Source: Clostridium hydrogeniformans DSM 21757
Lineage (GTDB): Bacteria; Bacillota; Clostridia; Clostridiales; Clostridiaceae
Assembly: GCF_000686705.1 (NCBI RefSeq)
Contig: NZ_JMLJ01000008.1
Location: forward strand, 186,001 to 250,000
Length of the DNA: 64,000 nt
Direction: 5' to 3'
The notes beneath the pieces were generated by a model that was given only the letters and a program-made list of their open reading frames with translations, searched no databases and was not told where the DNA came from. Shown here piece by piece: positions 56,378-64,000 of this stretch; the stretch's first letter is position 1, and every line of letters starts with the position of its first letter. A program made the position numbers and the translations under genes.

Positions 56378-57004
56378 ATGAAAAAGAAAGAGAAAATAAT
56401 AGGGGCAGCTTTAATACTGGTGATTTTTTCATCGATCCTAATATATAAATTTATAGATGGATATGTAGATACCTCTAAGGGTAATGTATTTAAGGAAGAA
56501 GATATTTTTGTAGAAAAATTAGAGAATCCGCCTAAGGAAAAAGAAGAAAAAAAGGTTTCTAAGGGAGGGAAAATAACAGTAGAAATTAAAGGGGCAGTCA
56601 AAAAACCAGGGGTATATATCATGGATAAAGACTCCATACTAAAGGATTTAATATATGAAGCACAGGGGATTAGTGAAGATGGGACTATAGATAATATTAA
56701 CCAAGCAGAAAAACTTAGGGATAATAGTGCTTATAGGATACCCATAAAGGGAGAGGATAAGGTGAAGGGTGCTATGGTTTCAGCCTCTGGAGGAAGTAAT
56801 TCTAGTGATGGAAAGGTTAATCTTAATTCTGCCACTAAGGAAGAACTTTTAAAACTGCCAGGAGTTGGAGCTGCCACAGCAGATAAAATTATAGCGTGGA
56901 GAGATAATAATGGAGGTTTTAAATCCATTGAAGATATAAAGAAGGTTTCTGGTATTGGGGAGAGTAAGTTTAATAATTTAAAAGAGAAGATAGAGGCACC
57001 CTAG
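56378..57004 (+). CDS. ComEA-like helix-hairpin-helix DNA-binding protein
   Basis: AAAGGA supports the ATG at 56378 (208 residues). It has an N-terminal membrane helix (about 5-25), a charged linker, an SLBB domain (about 68-125, TVEIKGAVKKPGVYIM) and a C-terminal HhH pair (about 145-207, VNLNSATKEELLKLPGVGAATADKI). This is the ComEA layout, which binds DNA outside the cell during uptake. Clostridia often keep comEA without full competence. It stands alone, upstream of the sel operon. Confidence 0.88.
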   Translation: MKKKEKIIGAALILVIFSSILIYKFIDGYVDTSKGNVFKEEDIFVEKLENPPKEKEEKKVSKGGKITVEIKGAVKKPGVYIMDKDSILKDLIYEAQGISEDGTIDNINQAEKLRDNSAYRIPIKGEDKVKGAMVSASGGSNSSDGKVNLNSATKEELLKLPGVGAATADKIIAWRDNNGGFKSIEDIKKVSGIGESKFNNLKEKIEAP

Positions 57005-57057
57005 TGGAATAGTAAAGTATTAGGATGGAAAATGAGTTAAGATCTAAGTTAAATCCT

Positions 57058-57164
57058 TATATAGGGTTTTAAGATGAGTCCTTTACTTATTCATTAAAAA
57101 TATACCTTATTTATCTTACTTTAGGAATATGTATAAATTAACTTTAAAACTTAAAACCATATAT
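57058..57164 (-). repeat. Intergenic inverted-repeat element, copy D
   Basis: The ends TATATAGGGTTTTAAG and CTTAAAACCATATATA are near-perfect inverted repeats. Read on the minus strand, the interior (AATTTATACATAT, AAAGTAAGATAAAT, TATTTTTAATGAATAAGT) matches copy B at most positions. Confidence 0.65.
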
Positions 57165-57283
57165 AAAATAAGTTTTGAGTTAAAACTCTATATAATCCTA
57201 TATTCTATAAATCTACATCTTCTTTTAAAATTTTATAAAATAAGATATAATTGAGAGAGAATAAAGGAATAGAGGTGAAACAT

Positions 57284-58312
57284 ATGATTAAAAAGTTAAC
57301 AGAAATGACAAAAACCTCAGGATGAGCAGCAAAAATAGGGCCGGAGACCCTTTCAAAAATATTAGATAAGTTACCTAAAATGAGAAATGATAATTTAATT
57401 GTTGGAATTGAAACAAGTGATGATGCAGCAGTATATAAATTAAGTGATGATATAGCAACTATACAAACCTTAGACTTTTTTACACCAGTGGTAGATGATC
57501 CATATACTTTTGGACAGATTGCAGCAGCAAATTCTTTAAGTGATATATATGCCATGGGTGGAAAACCAGTGGTAGCTCTTAATATAGTATGTTTTCCAAA
57601 TTGTTTAGACATAGAGATTTTAGGAGAAATACTTAAAGGTGGAGCCGATAAAGTTATAGAATCAGGGGCAGTTGTTGTAGGGGGACACTCTGTTCAAGAT
57701 GATGAGCCTAAGTATGGATTATCTGTAACAGGTATTGTACATCCAGATAAGGTTTTAAAGAACTATGGATGTGAGATTTCTGATGTGCTTATTCTTACAA
57801 AACCTTTAGGAACAGGAATATTAAACACTGCTATAAAGGGAGAAATTGCATCTAAAGAGGCCTATGATACGGCTGTTAAAGTAATGACAACCCTTAATAA
57901 ATATGCAGGAGAAATAATAATGGAACATAATATTACTGCATGTACAGATATTACAGGGTTTGGAATAATGGGACATGGATATGAAATGGCAAGTGGTTCA
58001 GATGTAACCCTAAAGTTATATAAGGATTCAATACCATATATAAAAGAAGCAAAAGAGTATGCAGAAATGGGACTTGTTCCAGAAGGTAGCTACAATAATA
58101 GGGCTTATTTAGATGGAAAGTATGAACTTAAAAATGTAGAGACTTGGATGGAAGATATATTATTTGACCCTCAAACTTCAGGAGGACTTTTAATAAGTGC
58201 TTCTAAAGAAGAGGGAGATATTATAATGGAAAGACTTAAAACGTTAGATCTTCCATGTGCAATAATTGGAGAGGTTATAGAAAAGGGTGAAAAGTATATA
58301 GTTGTGGAGTAA
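57284..58312 (+). CDS. selD: Selenide, water dikinase, a selenoprotein (Sec14)
   Basis: SelD makes selenophosphate from selenide and ATP. AGAGGTGA and the ATG at 57284 start a 342-residue protein if TGA at 57323-57325 is read as selenocysteine. The context TSG-U-AAKIGPETL aligns with the catalytic Cys/Sec loop of SelD, and GG..D motifs (VGIETSDDAAVY) follow. A bacterial SECIS-like hairpin, AGGG (57337-57340) with CCCT (57348-57351) and a GG-containing loop, lies 11 nt after TGA. Gene callers will miss the first 32 codons. selA and selB follow. Confidence 0.94.
57323..57351 (+). promoter_or_regulatory. UGA Sec codon and bacterial SECIS element of selD
   Basis: TGA at 57323-57325 is followed after 11 nt by a small stem, AGGG/CCCT, with the loop CCGGAGA. 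The spacing and loop G residues are what SelB recognises in bacteria. Confidence 0.8.
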
Positions 58313-58328
58313 TTAGGGAGGAAAGTCA

Positions 58329-59717
58329 ATGAATAGAGAGTTACTTAGAAAACTTCCAAAGGTTGATGAAGTTCTTTTAAGAGAAGACATAAATGAGTTA
58401 ATTGAAGCTCATGGTAGAGCAATAGTTGTAGATTCTCTAAGAGAAGGTATAGAATTCTATAGAAATAAAATTCTAAAGGATGAAATAAATAGCTTTGAGA
58501 AAGAAGAAGTTATAAATTATTCTTTAGGAATAATCACTAAAAAATCTAAACCAAGATTAAAAAGAGTTATAAATGGAGCAGGAATTGTAATTCATACTAA
58601 CCTTGGAAGATCACTACTTTCTAAAGAAGCAGTGGAGAGCATGGCCATGGTTAGTGAGAGCTATAATAATTTAGAGTATGATATTGAAAAGGGAGCACGA
58701 GGATCAAGATATAGTCATATAGAGGATCTTTTAAAGAAAATAACAGGAGCAGAAGGAGCAGTAGTTGTAAACAATAATGCTGCTGCTGTTATGCTTGCTC
58801 TAAATACCTTATGCGAAGAAAAGGAAGCCATAGTTTCAAGGGGACAGCTAGTTGAAATCGGTGGTTCTTTTAGAGTTCCAGAGGTTATGAAATTTTCTAA
58901 AGCTAAGTTAGTAGAGGTGGGAACTACAAATAGAACTCATCTTTATGATTATGAAGATAATATAAGTGAAAATACAGGGGTGCTCCTTAAGGTTCATACT
59001 TCTAACTTTAAGATTATGGGATTTACTGAGGAAGTTCCTCTTGAGGATATGGTGTCTCTTGGGGAAAAATATAATGTGCCTGTAGTTGATGATTTAGGAA
59101 GTGGAGTTTTAGTGGATCTTTCTAAATATGGTTTTATATATGAGCCTACAGTACAAGAAAGTGTGAGAAAGGGTGCAGATGTTGTAACCTTTAGTGGAGA
59201 TAAGATGCTGGGAGGTCCTCAGGCAGGAATCATAGTAGGAAAAAAAGAGTATATAGATAGAATAAAGAAGAACCAACTAACAAGAGCACTTAGAATAGAT
59301 AAGATGAGAATTGCTGCTCTTGAGGCAACTTTAAGAACATATTTAGATGAAAAAGAGGCAGTTAAAAAAGTTCCTACATTAAGTATGATGCTCCTAAGCA
59401 CGGAAGAATTAAAAAAGAGAGCACAGAGACTTAAAAGAAAATTAAAGGATGCGCCTAATCATTTAGAAGTTAAAATCTCAGAAGATTATTCTATGGTAGG
59501 AGGCGGATCTATGCCTACTGAAACTATGGATACTGTAGTTCTTAAAATAAAAAGTACTAAGCTTTCTTTAGTACAAATAGAAAATTATTTAAGAGCCTAT
59601 GAGATTCCTATAATAGTAAGGGTAGGAAAGGGTGAGGTTATAATTGATGTTAGAACCTTGCTTGAAAAGGATTATGACATAATAGGAGAAGCATTTAAAG
59701 GGATTGGAGAGGAGTAA
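58329..59717 (+). CDS. selA: L-seryl-tRNA(Sec) selenium transferase
   Basis: SelA, a PLP enzyme, converts Ser-tRNA(Sec) to Sec-tRNA(Sec) with selenophosphate. The 462 residues contain [26 protein letters not shown] and the PLP lysine in [12 protein letters not shown]. Length is standard. SD TTAGGGAGG, 16 bp after selD. Confidence 0.96.
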   Translation: MNRELLRKLPKVDEVLLREDINELIEAHGRAIVVDSLREGIEFYRNKILKDEINSFEKEEVINYSLGIITKKSKPRLKRVINGAGIVIHTNLGRSLLSKEAVESMAMVSESYNNLEYDIEKGARGSRYSHIEDLLKKITGAEGAVVVNNNAAAVMLALNTLCEEKEAIVSRGQLVEIGGSFRVPEVMKFSKAKLVEVGTTNRTHLYDYEDNISENTGVLLKVHTSNFKIMGFTEEVPLEDMVSLGEKYNVPVVDDLGSGVLVDLSKYGFIYEPTVQESVRKGADVVTFSGDKMLGGPQAGIIVGKKEYIDRIKKNQLTRALRIDKMRIAALEATLRTYLDEKEAVKKVPTLSMMLLSTEELKKRAQRLKRKLKDAPNHLEVKISEDYSMVGGGSMPTETMDTVVLKIKSTKLSLVQIENYLRAYEIPIIVRVGKGEVIIDVRTLLEKDYDIIGEAFKGIGEE

Positions 59718-59719
59718 GC

Positions 59720-61627
59720 ATGAAACATGTTATTGTAGGTACGGCAGGTCATATAGATCATGGTAAGACTACTCTTATTAAAGCCTTAACAGGTAGAGAG
59801 ACAGATACATTAAGAGAGGAAAAGGATAGAGGAATATCTATAAACCTTGGATTTACTTTCTTTGATCTTCCTTCAAAAAGAAGAGCAGGAATAATCGATG
59901 TACCTGGTCATGAAAAGTTTGTAAAGAATATGCTAGCTGGAGTATCCTCAGTAGATATAGTAATACTTGTAATAGCTGCTGATGAAGGAATAATGCCTCA
60001 AACAGAGGAGCACTTTGAAATTCTTCAGCTTTTAAATGTAAAAAAAGGTATTGTAGCCTTAACTAAGGCAGATCTTGTAGATGAAGAATGGCTGGACATG
60101 ATGAAAGAAGAAGTAAAAGAAAGGTTTAAAGGAACCTTCCTTGAAAATTCTCCTATAATACCTGTGTCTTCTAAAACTAAAATGGGTATGGATGAGCTTA
60201 TAAATACCTTAGACGAGGCAACAGAAGAAGTAGAAGGTAAGGATACAGAAGGGCATTTTAGATTGCCAGTAGATAGGGTATTCTCTGTAAGTGGTTTTGG
60301 AACCGTTGTAACAGGAACTATAATAAGTGGTAAGGTTAAAGAAGGAGATATGGTAACCTTATATCCTTCAATGGCACAAGGTAAAATTAGAACCATACAG
60401 GTTCATGAGGAAAATGTGCCTTTTGCAGAAGCAGGTCAAAGGTGTGCCCTAAATATTTCAGGGGTTAAAAAAGATGATGTAGAAAGAGGAGATGTGGTTT
60501 CCATAGAGCATGTTATGGAACCATCTATGATTATAGATTCTAAGATTTATCACATTAAAAATGCAGATAAATCTATAGAAAATAGACAAAGACTAAGATT
60601 ATATCATGGAACCTCAGAAATCCTTTGTAGAATTGTGATATTAGACAAGGAAGAAATAAAGCCAGGGGAAGAAGCTTACGTTCAGCTTAGATTAGAGGCA
60701 CCTTTAACTGCTCAAAGAAATGATAGGTATGTTCTTAGAACCTATTCTCCAATGTATACTATAGCTGGAGGTAATATAATAGAACCTAAGGCTAAAAAGG
60801 CTAAGAGATTTAATGAAAAGTACTTAGAAGAACTTAAAATAAAAGAAAGTGGAGAAGCAGGAAGTATAATAGAGAACACAATTAAAAATATAAGTGATAC
60901 CTTCTCAACTTCCTTTGATATAATAAAGGCCTTAGGAAAGAATGAAGAAGGCATAGAAGATAAGTTAAAAGCTCTTGTGGAAGAAGGATTAGTAATAGAA
61001 TTAACTTCTCTAGATAAAAGTGTGTATTTACATAAATCTTTTATAAAGAAAAAGAGTGAGGATTTAGAATTAGTTTTAAATGCATACCATAAGGAAAATC
61101 CTTTGAAATACGGTATGGCTAAGGAAGAAATTAAAAATAAGATTTTTGGTAAAAGTCTTAAGCAAAAGAATTATGATGATATTTTAAAGGTTCTTCAAGA
61201 CAGGGAAGTAATAAAGCAAGAAAATAATCTTATAGCTTTCTATACCTTTGAAATAAAGTACACTAAAGAACAAAAGGAAATAAAGAATAGAATAATTAAT
61301 GCCTTTGAAAAGGGGGGATACACACCTCCAAAGTATGAGGATTTAGGTAAATTTGAAAAAGATAAAAAATCCTTTAAAATGGTTTATGATTCTTTAATAG
61401 ATAATGGGGAGCTTATAAGGCTTGCAGATGATATAGTATTTACTAAGAATCACTATGAAAAGGCTAAGGATTTAGTTAAGGACTTCATAAATAAAAATGG
61501 GGGAATAACTCCAGCAGACGGGCGAGATATATTAAATTCCTCTAGAAAGTATGTAGTATCCTTATTTGAACATTTTGATTCTATAAAACTAACTAAAAGA
61601 TTAGAAGATAAGAGAGTATTATTTTAA
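59720..61627 (+). CDS. selB: Selenocysteine-specific elongation factor
   Basis: SelB brings Sec-tRNA to UGA codons marked by SECIS. The 635 residues have an EF-Tu-like GTPase (GTAGHIDHGKTT, DVPGHEKF, TKAD), beta-barrel domains II and III, and C-terminal winged helices (about 370-635) that bind the SECIS hairpin. GGAG overlaps the end of selA, and the ATG is 2 bp after its stop, so they are coupled. Confidence 0.96.
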   Translation: MKHVIVGTAGHIDHGKTTLIKALTGRETDTLREEKDRGISINLGFTFFDLPSKRRAGIIDVPGHEKFVKNMLAGVSSVDIVILVIAADEGIMPQTEEHFEILQLLNVKKGIVALTKADLVDEEWLDMMKEEVKERFKGTFLENSPIIPVSSKTKMGMDELINTLDEATEEVEGKDTEGHFRLPVDRVFSVSGFGTVVTGTIISGKVKEGDMVTLYPSMAQGKIRTIQVHEENVPFAEAGQRCALNISGVKKDDVERGDVVSIEHVMEPSMIIDSKIYHIKNADKSIENRQRLRLYHGTSEILCRIVILDKEEIKPGEEAYVQLRLEAPLTAQRNDRYVLRTYSPMYTIAGGNIIEPKAKKAKRFNEKYLEELKIKESGEAGSIIENTIKNISDTFSTSFDIIKALGKNEEGIEDKLKALVEEGLVIELTSLDKSVYLHKSFIKKKSEDLELVLNAYHKENPLKYGMAKEEIKNKIFGKSLKQKNYDDILKVLQDREVIKQENNLIAFYTFEIKYTKEQKEIKNRIINAFEKGGYTPPKYEDLGKFEKDKKSFKMVYDSLIDNGELIRLADDIVFTKNHYEKAKDLVKDFINKNGGITPADGRDILNSSRKYVVSLFEHFDSIKLTKRLEDKRVLF

Positions 61628-61629
61628 AG

Positions 61630-61672
61630 AATAGGCTTAATACTAAAAAACTTAGTATTAAGCCTATTTTTA
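61630..61672 (+). terminator. Terminator after selB
   Basis: A perfect 17 bp stem, AATAGGCTTAATACTAA and TTAGTATTAAGCCTATT, with an AAAAC loop and trailing T residues. Confidence 0.9.
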
Positions 61673-61816
61673 TTGAATATAGTAAAAATTGATACTTAAA
61701 TACTCTTTAATTCTGAGTATAATGTAAAAATTTATCTTTTTATAAAATTAAGTAATTTATTTCTCTTAAGTAAAATATACTCTATAATATATGAATTTTA
61801 TTAGGGGGAGTTAAAG

Positions 61817-62065
61817 ATGAATAATTTAGTTTATTGCTTAACCTGTAGAAGGATTTTTCAAAGAGAGAACATATGTCCATATTGTAATGAGTCTAACATA
61901 AAAGAACTTGAACTTAATAATCCTGTCAATGTAATAGGAACAAAAATAAAGGGAAAGGTTCTAAAAATAAAAGGAAATGATGTAAGAATTTCTACAGTAA
62001 ATCCAGATACTCATGAAAAACAGATAAAGGAATATAAGTGTGAGGAACTAAGAAAAATTATATAG
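61817..62065 (+). CDS. Small zinc-ribbon protein
   Basis: This 82-residue protein has an N-terminal CLTC..CPYC zinc ribbon (about 7-23) and a small beta-rich C-terminal part with IGTKIKGKVLKIKGNDVRIST. SD AGGGGGAG is strong. No family name comes to mind; a nucleic-acid or ribosome-linked role is a guess from the fold only. It stands between the sel operon and the dehydratase genes and ends in a perfect hairpin. Confidence 0.75.
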   Translation: MNNLVYCLTCRRIFQRENICPYCNESNIKELELNNPVNVIGTKIKGKVLKIKGNDVRISTVNPDTHEKQIKEYKCEELRKII

Positions 62066-62089
62066 CCAATATAGAATATTGGCTATATA
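62059..62089 (+). terminator. Hairpin after zinc-ribbon gene
   Basis: TATATAGCCAATAT pairs perfectly with ATATTGGCTATATA around an AGA loop and includes the stop codon. No T run follows, so termination is uncertain. Confidence 0.5.
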
Positions 62090-62122
62090 TAATTAATAAA
62101 AATAAAATAAAGAATTAAAAAA

Positions 62123-62158
62123 TACCCTGTGGCTAAGAAAAATCTAGCAACAGGGTAT
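62123..62158 (+). terminator. Second hairpin before activator gene
   Basis: TACCCTGT-GCTA pairs with TAGC-ACAGGGTA. It could act as a terminator or leader structure; the T run after it is poor. Confidence 0.4.
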
Positions 62159-62287
62159 ACTTTATGATGTAATTAATAATTGCAATAGGTAAAGGATTAC
62201 TTATTTGAATATGTAATATATATTTTTAATATAGCTTATTTACATTAGAATTAATGTAGTATATCAAAAGAAAAGGGGTTAGTTATT

Positions 62288-63046
62288 ATGTATTATGTGG
62301 GAATTGATATAGGCTCTACAGGATCAAAAGTAGTGGTTTTTAAAGATGATGAAATAATAGATTTTTATGTAAGACCAACAGGGTGGAGCAGTGTAGAAAC
62401 TGCCAATGAAATTAAGACAAGGCTTTTAGAAAAAGGGATAAATGATGAAAATAGCAAAATTGTAGCTACAGGCTATGGTAGGGTTTCAGTACCTTATGCA
62501 GATAAAGTTGTTACAGAAATAACCTGTCATGGAAAGGGAGCAGCTTACTTATTTAAGGATAAATGTACTGTTTTAGATATTGGTGGACAAGATACTAAGG
62601 TTATAACCTTAGAAGATGGCATGGTAAAAGATTTTATAATGAATGATAAGTGCTCAGCAGGTACAGGAAGATTTTTAGAGATTATGGCAAATACCTTAGG
62701 AGTAACCTTAGAAGAACTTAGTGAACTAGCTAAAAGTGGACAAGAAGTTACCATAAGCTCCATGTGTACAGTGTTTGCAGAATCAGAGGTTATAAGCCTT
62801 ATAGGAAGGGGAACTAAAAAAGAGGATATAGCTTATGCAGTACTTGATTCTATAGCATCAAAGGTTAAATCTCTTTGCACAAAGCATGGAAGTAGTAATA
62901 CATATTATTTAACTGGGGGACTTTGTGGTAATAGTAACCTCATATCTATGCTAGAGAAAAAACTAGGAGCAAAGGTACATAGTGGAGAACATGGTCGTTA
63001 TGCTGGTGCCATAGGAGCTGCAATAGTAGCAAAAGGATTGAAGTAA
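62288..63046 (+). CDS. 2-hydroxyacyl-CoA dehydratase activator (HgdC/YjiL type)
   Basis: The activator is an ASKHA-fold ATPase with a 4Fe-4S cluster between two subunits; it passes an ATP-energised electron to the dehydratase. The 252 residues contain GIDIGSTGSK, DIGGQDTKV, the cluster-ligand region CSAGTGRFLE and SSMCTVFAESEV with a second Cys. SD AAAGGGG. A dehydratase subunit gene follows 173 bp later. The pair resembles E. coli YjiL/YjiM, whose substrate is not established. Confidence 0.9.
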   Translation: MYYVGIDIGSTGSKVVVFKDDEIIDFYVRPTGWSSVETANEIKTRLLEKGINDENSKIVATGYGRVSVPYADKVVTEITCHGKGAAYLFKDKCTVLDIGGQDTKVITLEDGMVKDFIMNDKCSAGTGRFLEIMANTLGVTLEELSELAKSGQEVTISSMCTVFAESEVISLIGRGTKKEDIAYAVLDSIASKVKSLCTKHGSSNTYYLTGGLCGNSNLISMLEKKLGAKVHSGEHGRYAGAIGAAIVAKGLK

Positions 63047-63219
63047 TGTAGAAGGGAGAGATTATTTCCAGGGTGGAGAAAATCTCTTAGGTTATAAGGA
63101 AAATAAACCTATATCTTAATACTCTTTATCTTAGAGTTAATACTTCTATATTATAAATAAAGATAGTATAAAATTAATTATGAAAAACTAATCTTATAAA
63201 TATGACAGGGGGAAGTAAA

Positions 63220-64000
63220 ATGGAAAATATGCCAAAGGCATTTGAAGAATTTAGTGATGCAAGAAAAAATGGGTTTGTAAAGGTTAAGGAATTTAAGGAT
63301 AAGGGATATAAGGTGGTAGGTACCTTTTGTACCTTTACTCCTTGGGAGCTTATGGACGCAGCAGGAGCTATAGGGGTATCAGTATGTGGGGTAAGTGATG
63401 AAACTACAGAAGATGCAGAAGCTCATCTTCCAAAGAACCTATGTCCATTAATAAAATCTAGCTATGGTTTTGCTATAACTAATAAATGCCCTTACATATA
63501 TTTTTCAGATTTAATAGTAGGGGAAACCACTTGTGATGGTAAGAAGAAGATGTTTGAACTTTTAGGAAGAATAAAAAATACCCATGTTATGCAACTTCCT
63601 CCAAGTAGTATTGGAGAGGAATCCTTTAATATGTGGAAAAGTGAGATTTTAAAATTAAAGGAAAGACTAGAAAATGATTTTCAAGTAGAAATAACAGAAG
63701 AAAAAATTAAGGAATCCATAAAAATAAAAAATGAGGAAAGAAGAGCAGCTGAGGAATTTTATTCCCTAGGAAAGCTTTGTCCTCCGCCTCTATGGGGCTA
63801 TGATATGCAAAAGGTATTAGAGGGTATTAGCTATAGCCTTGATAGAAAAGAAGGAATAGTTAACTTAAAATCTTTAACTAAAGCCATAAGAGATAAATAT
63901 GAGGAAGGAAACAAACCAGTCCCTAAATCAGCAGCTAGAATACTTATAACAGGATGCCCAAGTGGAGGAGTAGCAGATAAAGTAGTTAAATCCATAGAAG
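63220..64000 (+). CDS. 2-hydroxyacyl-CoA dehydratase subunit (YjiM/HgdB-like), partial
   Basis: The gene starts with ATG behind AGGGGGAAG and is open to the window edge, giving about 260 residues of the N-terminal part. It shows the family segments GTFCTFTPWELMDAAGAI, NLCPLIKSSYGF and CDGKKKMFELL, with Cys residues suited to cluster ligation, and later LITGCPSGG. It would be the catalytic partner of the upstream activator. The reaction is unknown; one or two subunits may be encoded beyond the edge. Confidence 0.85.
   Translation, partial: MENMPKAFEEFSDARKNGFVKVKEFKDKGYKVVGTFCTFTPWELMDAAGAIGVSVCGVSDETTEDAEAHLPKNLCPLIKSSYGFAITNKCPYIYFSDLIVGETTCDGKKKMFELLGRIKNTHVMQLPPSSIGEESFNMWKSEILKLKERLENDFQVEITEEKIKESIKIKNEERRAAEEFYSLGKLCPPPLWGYDMQKVLEGISYSLDRKEGIVNLKSLTKAIRDKYEEGNKPVPKSAARILITGCPSGGVADKVVKSIE

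Overview
The window is low-GC Firmicute chromosome. The gene content, the AT-rich codon use, the Gly/Cys-tailed HesB-like protein, the selenocysteine-containing SelD, the alpha/beta SASP and the spore gene order all point to Clostridium sensu stricto, most likely Clostridium perfringens or a very close relative. Species is inferred from recognised proteins, not from a database search.

Layout. 0-4.3 kb: HesB-like protein, an unknown protein, Lgt, a lone serine recombinase and glutaminase. 4.6-8.7 kb: polA, coaE, a lytic transglycosylase and two tRNA-Leu genes behind a consensus promoter. 8.8-14.0 kb: an FtsX-type ABC exporter with its own response regulator and sensor kinase. 14.1-30.2 kb: a looser stretch of single genes (GNAT proteins, SelO, a broken phosphatase, GH20 hexosaminidase, an SASP, a CapA-like protein, a small kinase-like protein, MsrB, a peroxiredoxin, a sulfurtransferase, membrane proteins, an NlpC/P60 hydrolase and a SPOR protein). 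A probable structured non-coding RNA of about 260 nt lies at 22.36-22.62 kb. 30.2-40.2 kb: the cell-shape and division block maf-radC-mreBCD-mrdA-minCDE-rodA-mgsA. 40.3-42.0 kb: a SpoIVFA-like/SpoIVFB pair. 42.1-52.9 kb: a radical-SAM/DUF2344 pair, RNase G, rplU-prp-rpmA, obg, yhbY, nadD, yqeK, an LCP protein, a pseudouridine synthase and a small conserved protein. 53.2-56.2 kb, minus strand: an NSS transporter and a D-Ala-D-Ala carboxypeptidase. 56.4-61.6 kb: a ComEA-like protein, then selD-selA-selB. 61.8-64 kb: a zinc-ribbon protein and a 2-hydroxyacyl-CoA dehydratase activator/subunit pair, the second cut by the window edge.

How the parts work together. MreBCD, PBP2 and RodA form the elongation machinery, and MinCDE places the septum. 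SpoIVFB is the intramembrane protease that activates sigma-K in the mother cell. SelD, SelA and SelB supply selenophosphate, build Sec-tRNA and deliver it; SelD itself is read through an in-frame UGA. No tRNA-Sec gene was seen here. Prp trims the N-terminal extension of L27, encoded next door.

Main points for a second look: (1) an NSS transporter preceded by a 23-residue leader peptide rich in Phe/Tyr, mutually exclusive hairpins and two tandem terminators, which looks like aromatic amino acid attenuation; (2) five copies of a roughly 105 bp inverted-repeat element, all intergenic; (3) an unassigned structured RNA with its own promoter and terminator; (4) two near-identical PerR/Fur-type operator boxes, at a peroxiredoxin gene and at the HesB-like gene; (5) an SASP with Asp at residue 36, the allele I recall being linked to heat-resistant food-poisoning spores; (6) a phosphatase gene broken by one in-frame stop; (7) a serine recombinase lacking the usual N-terminal Arg.
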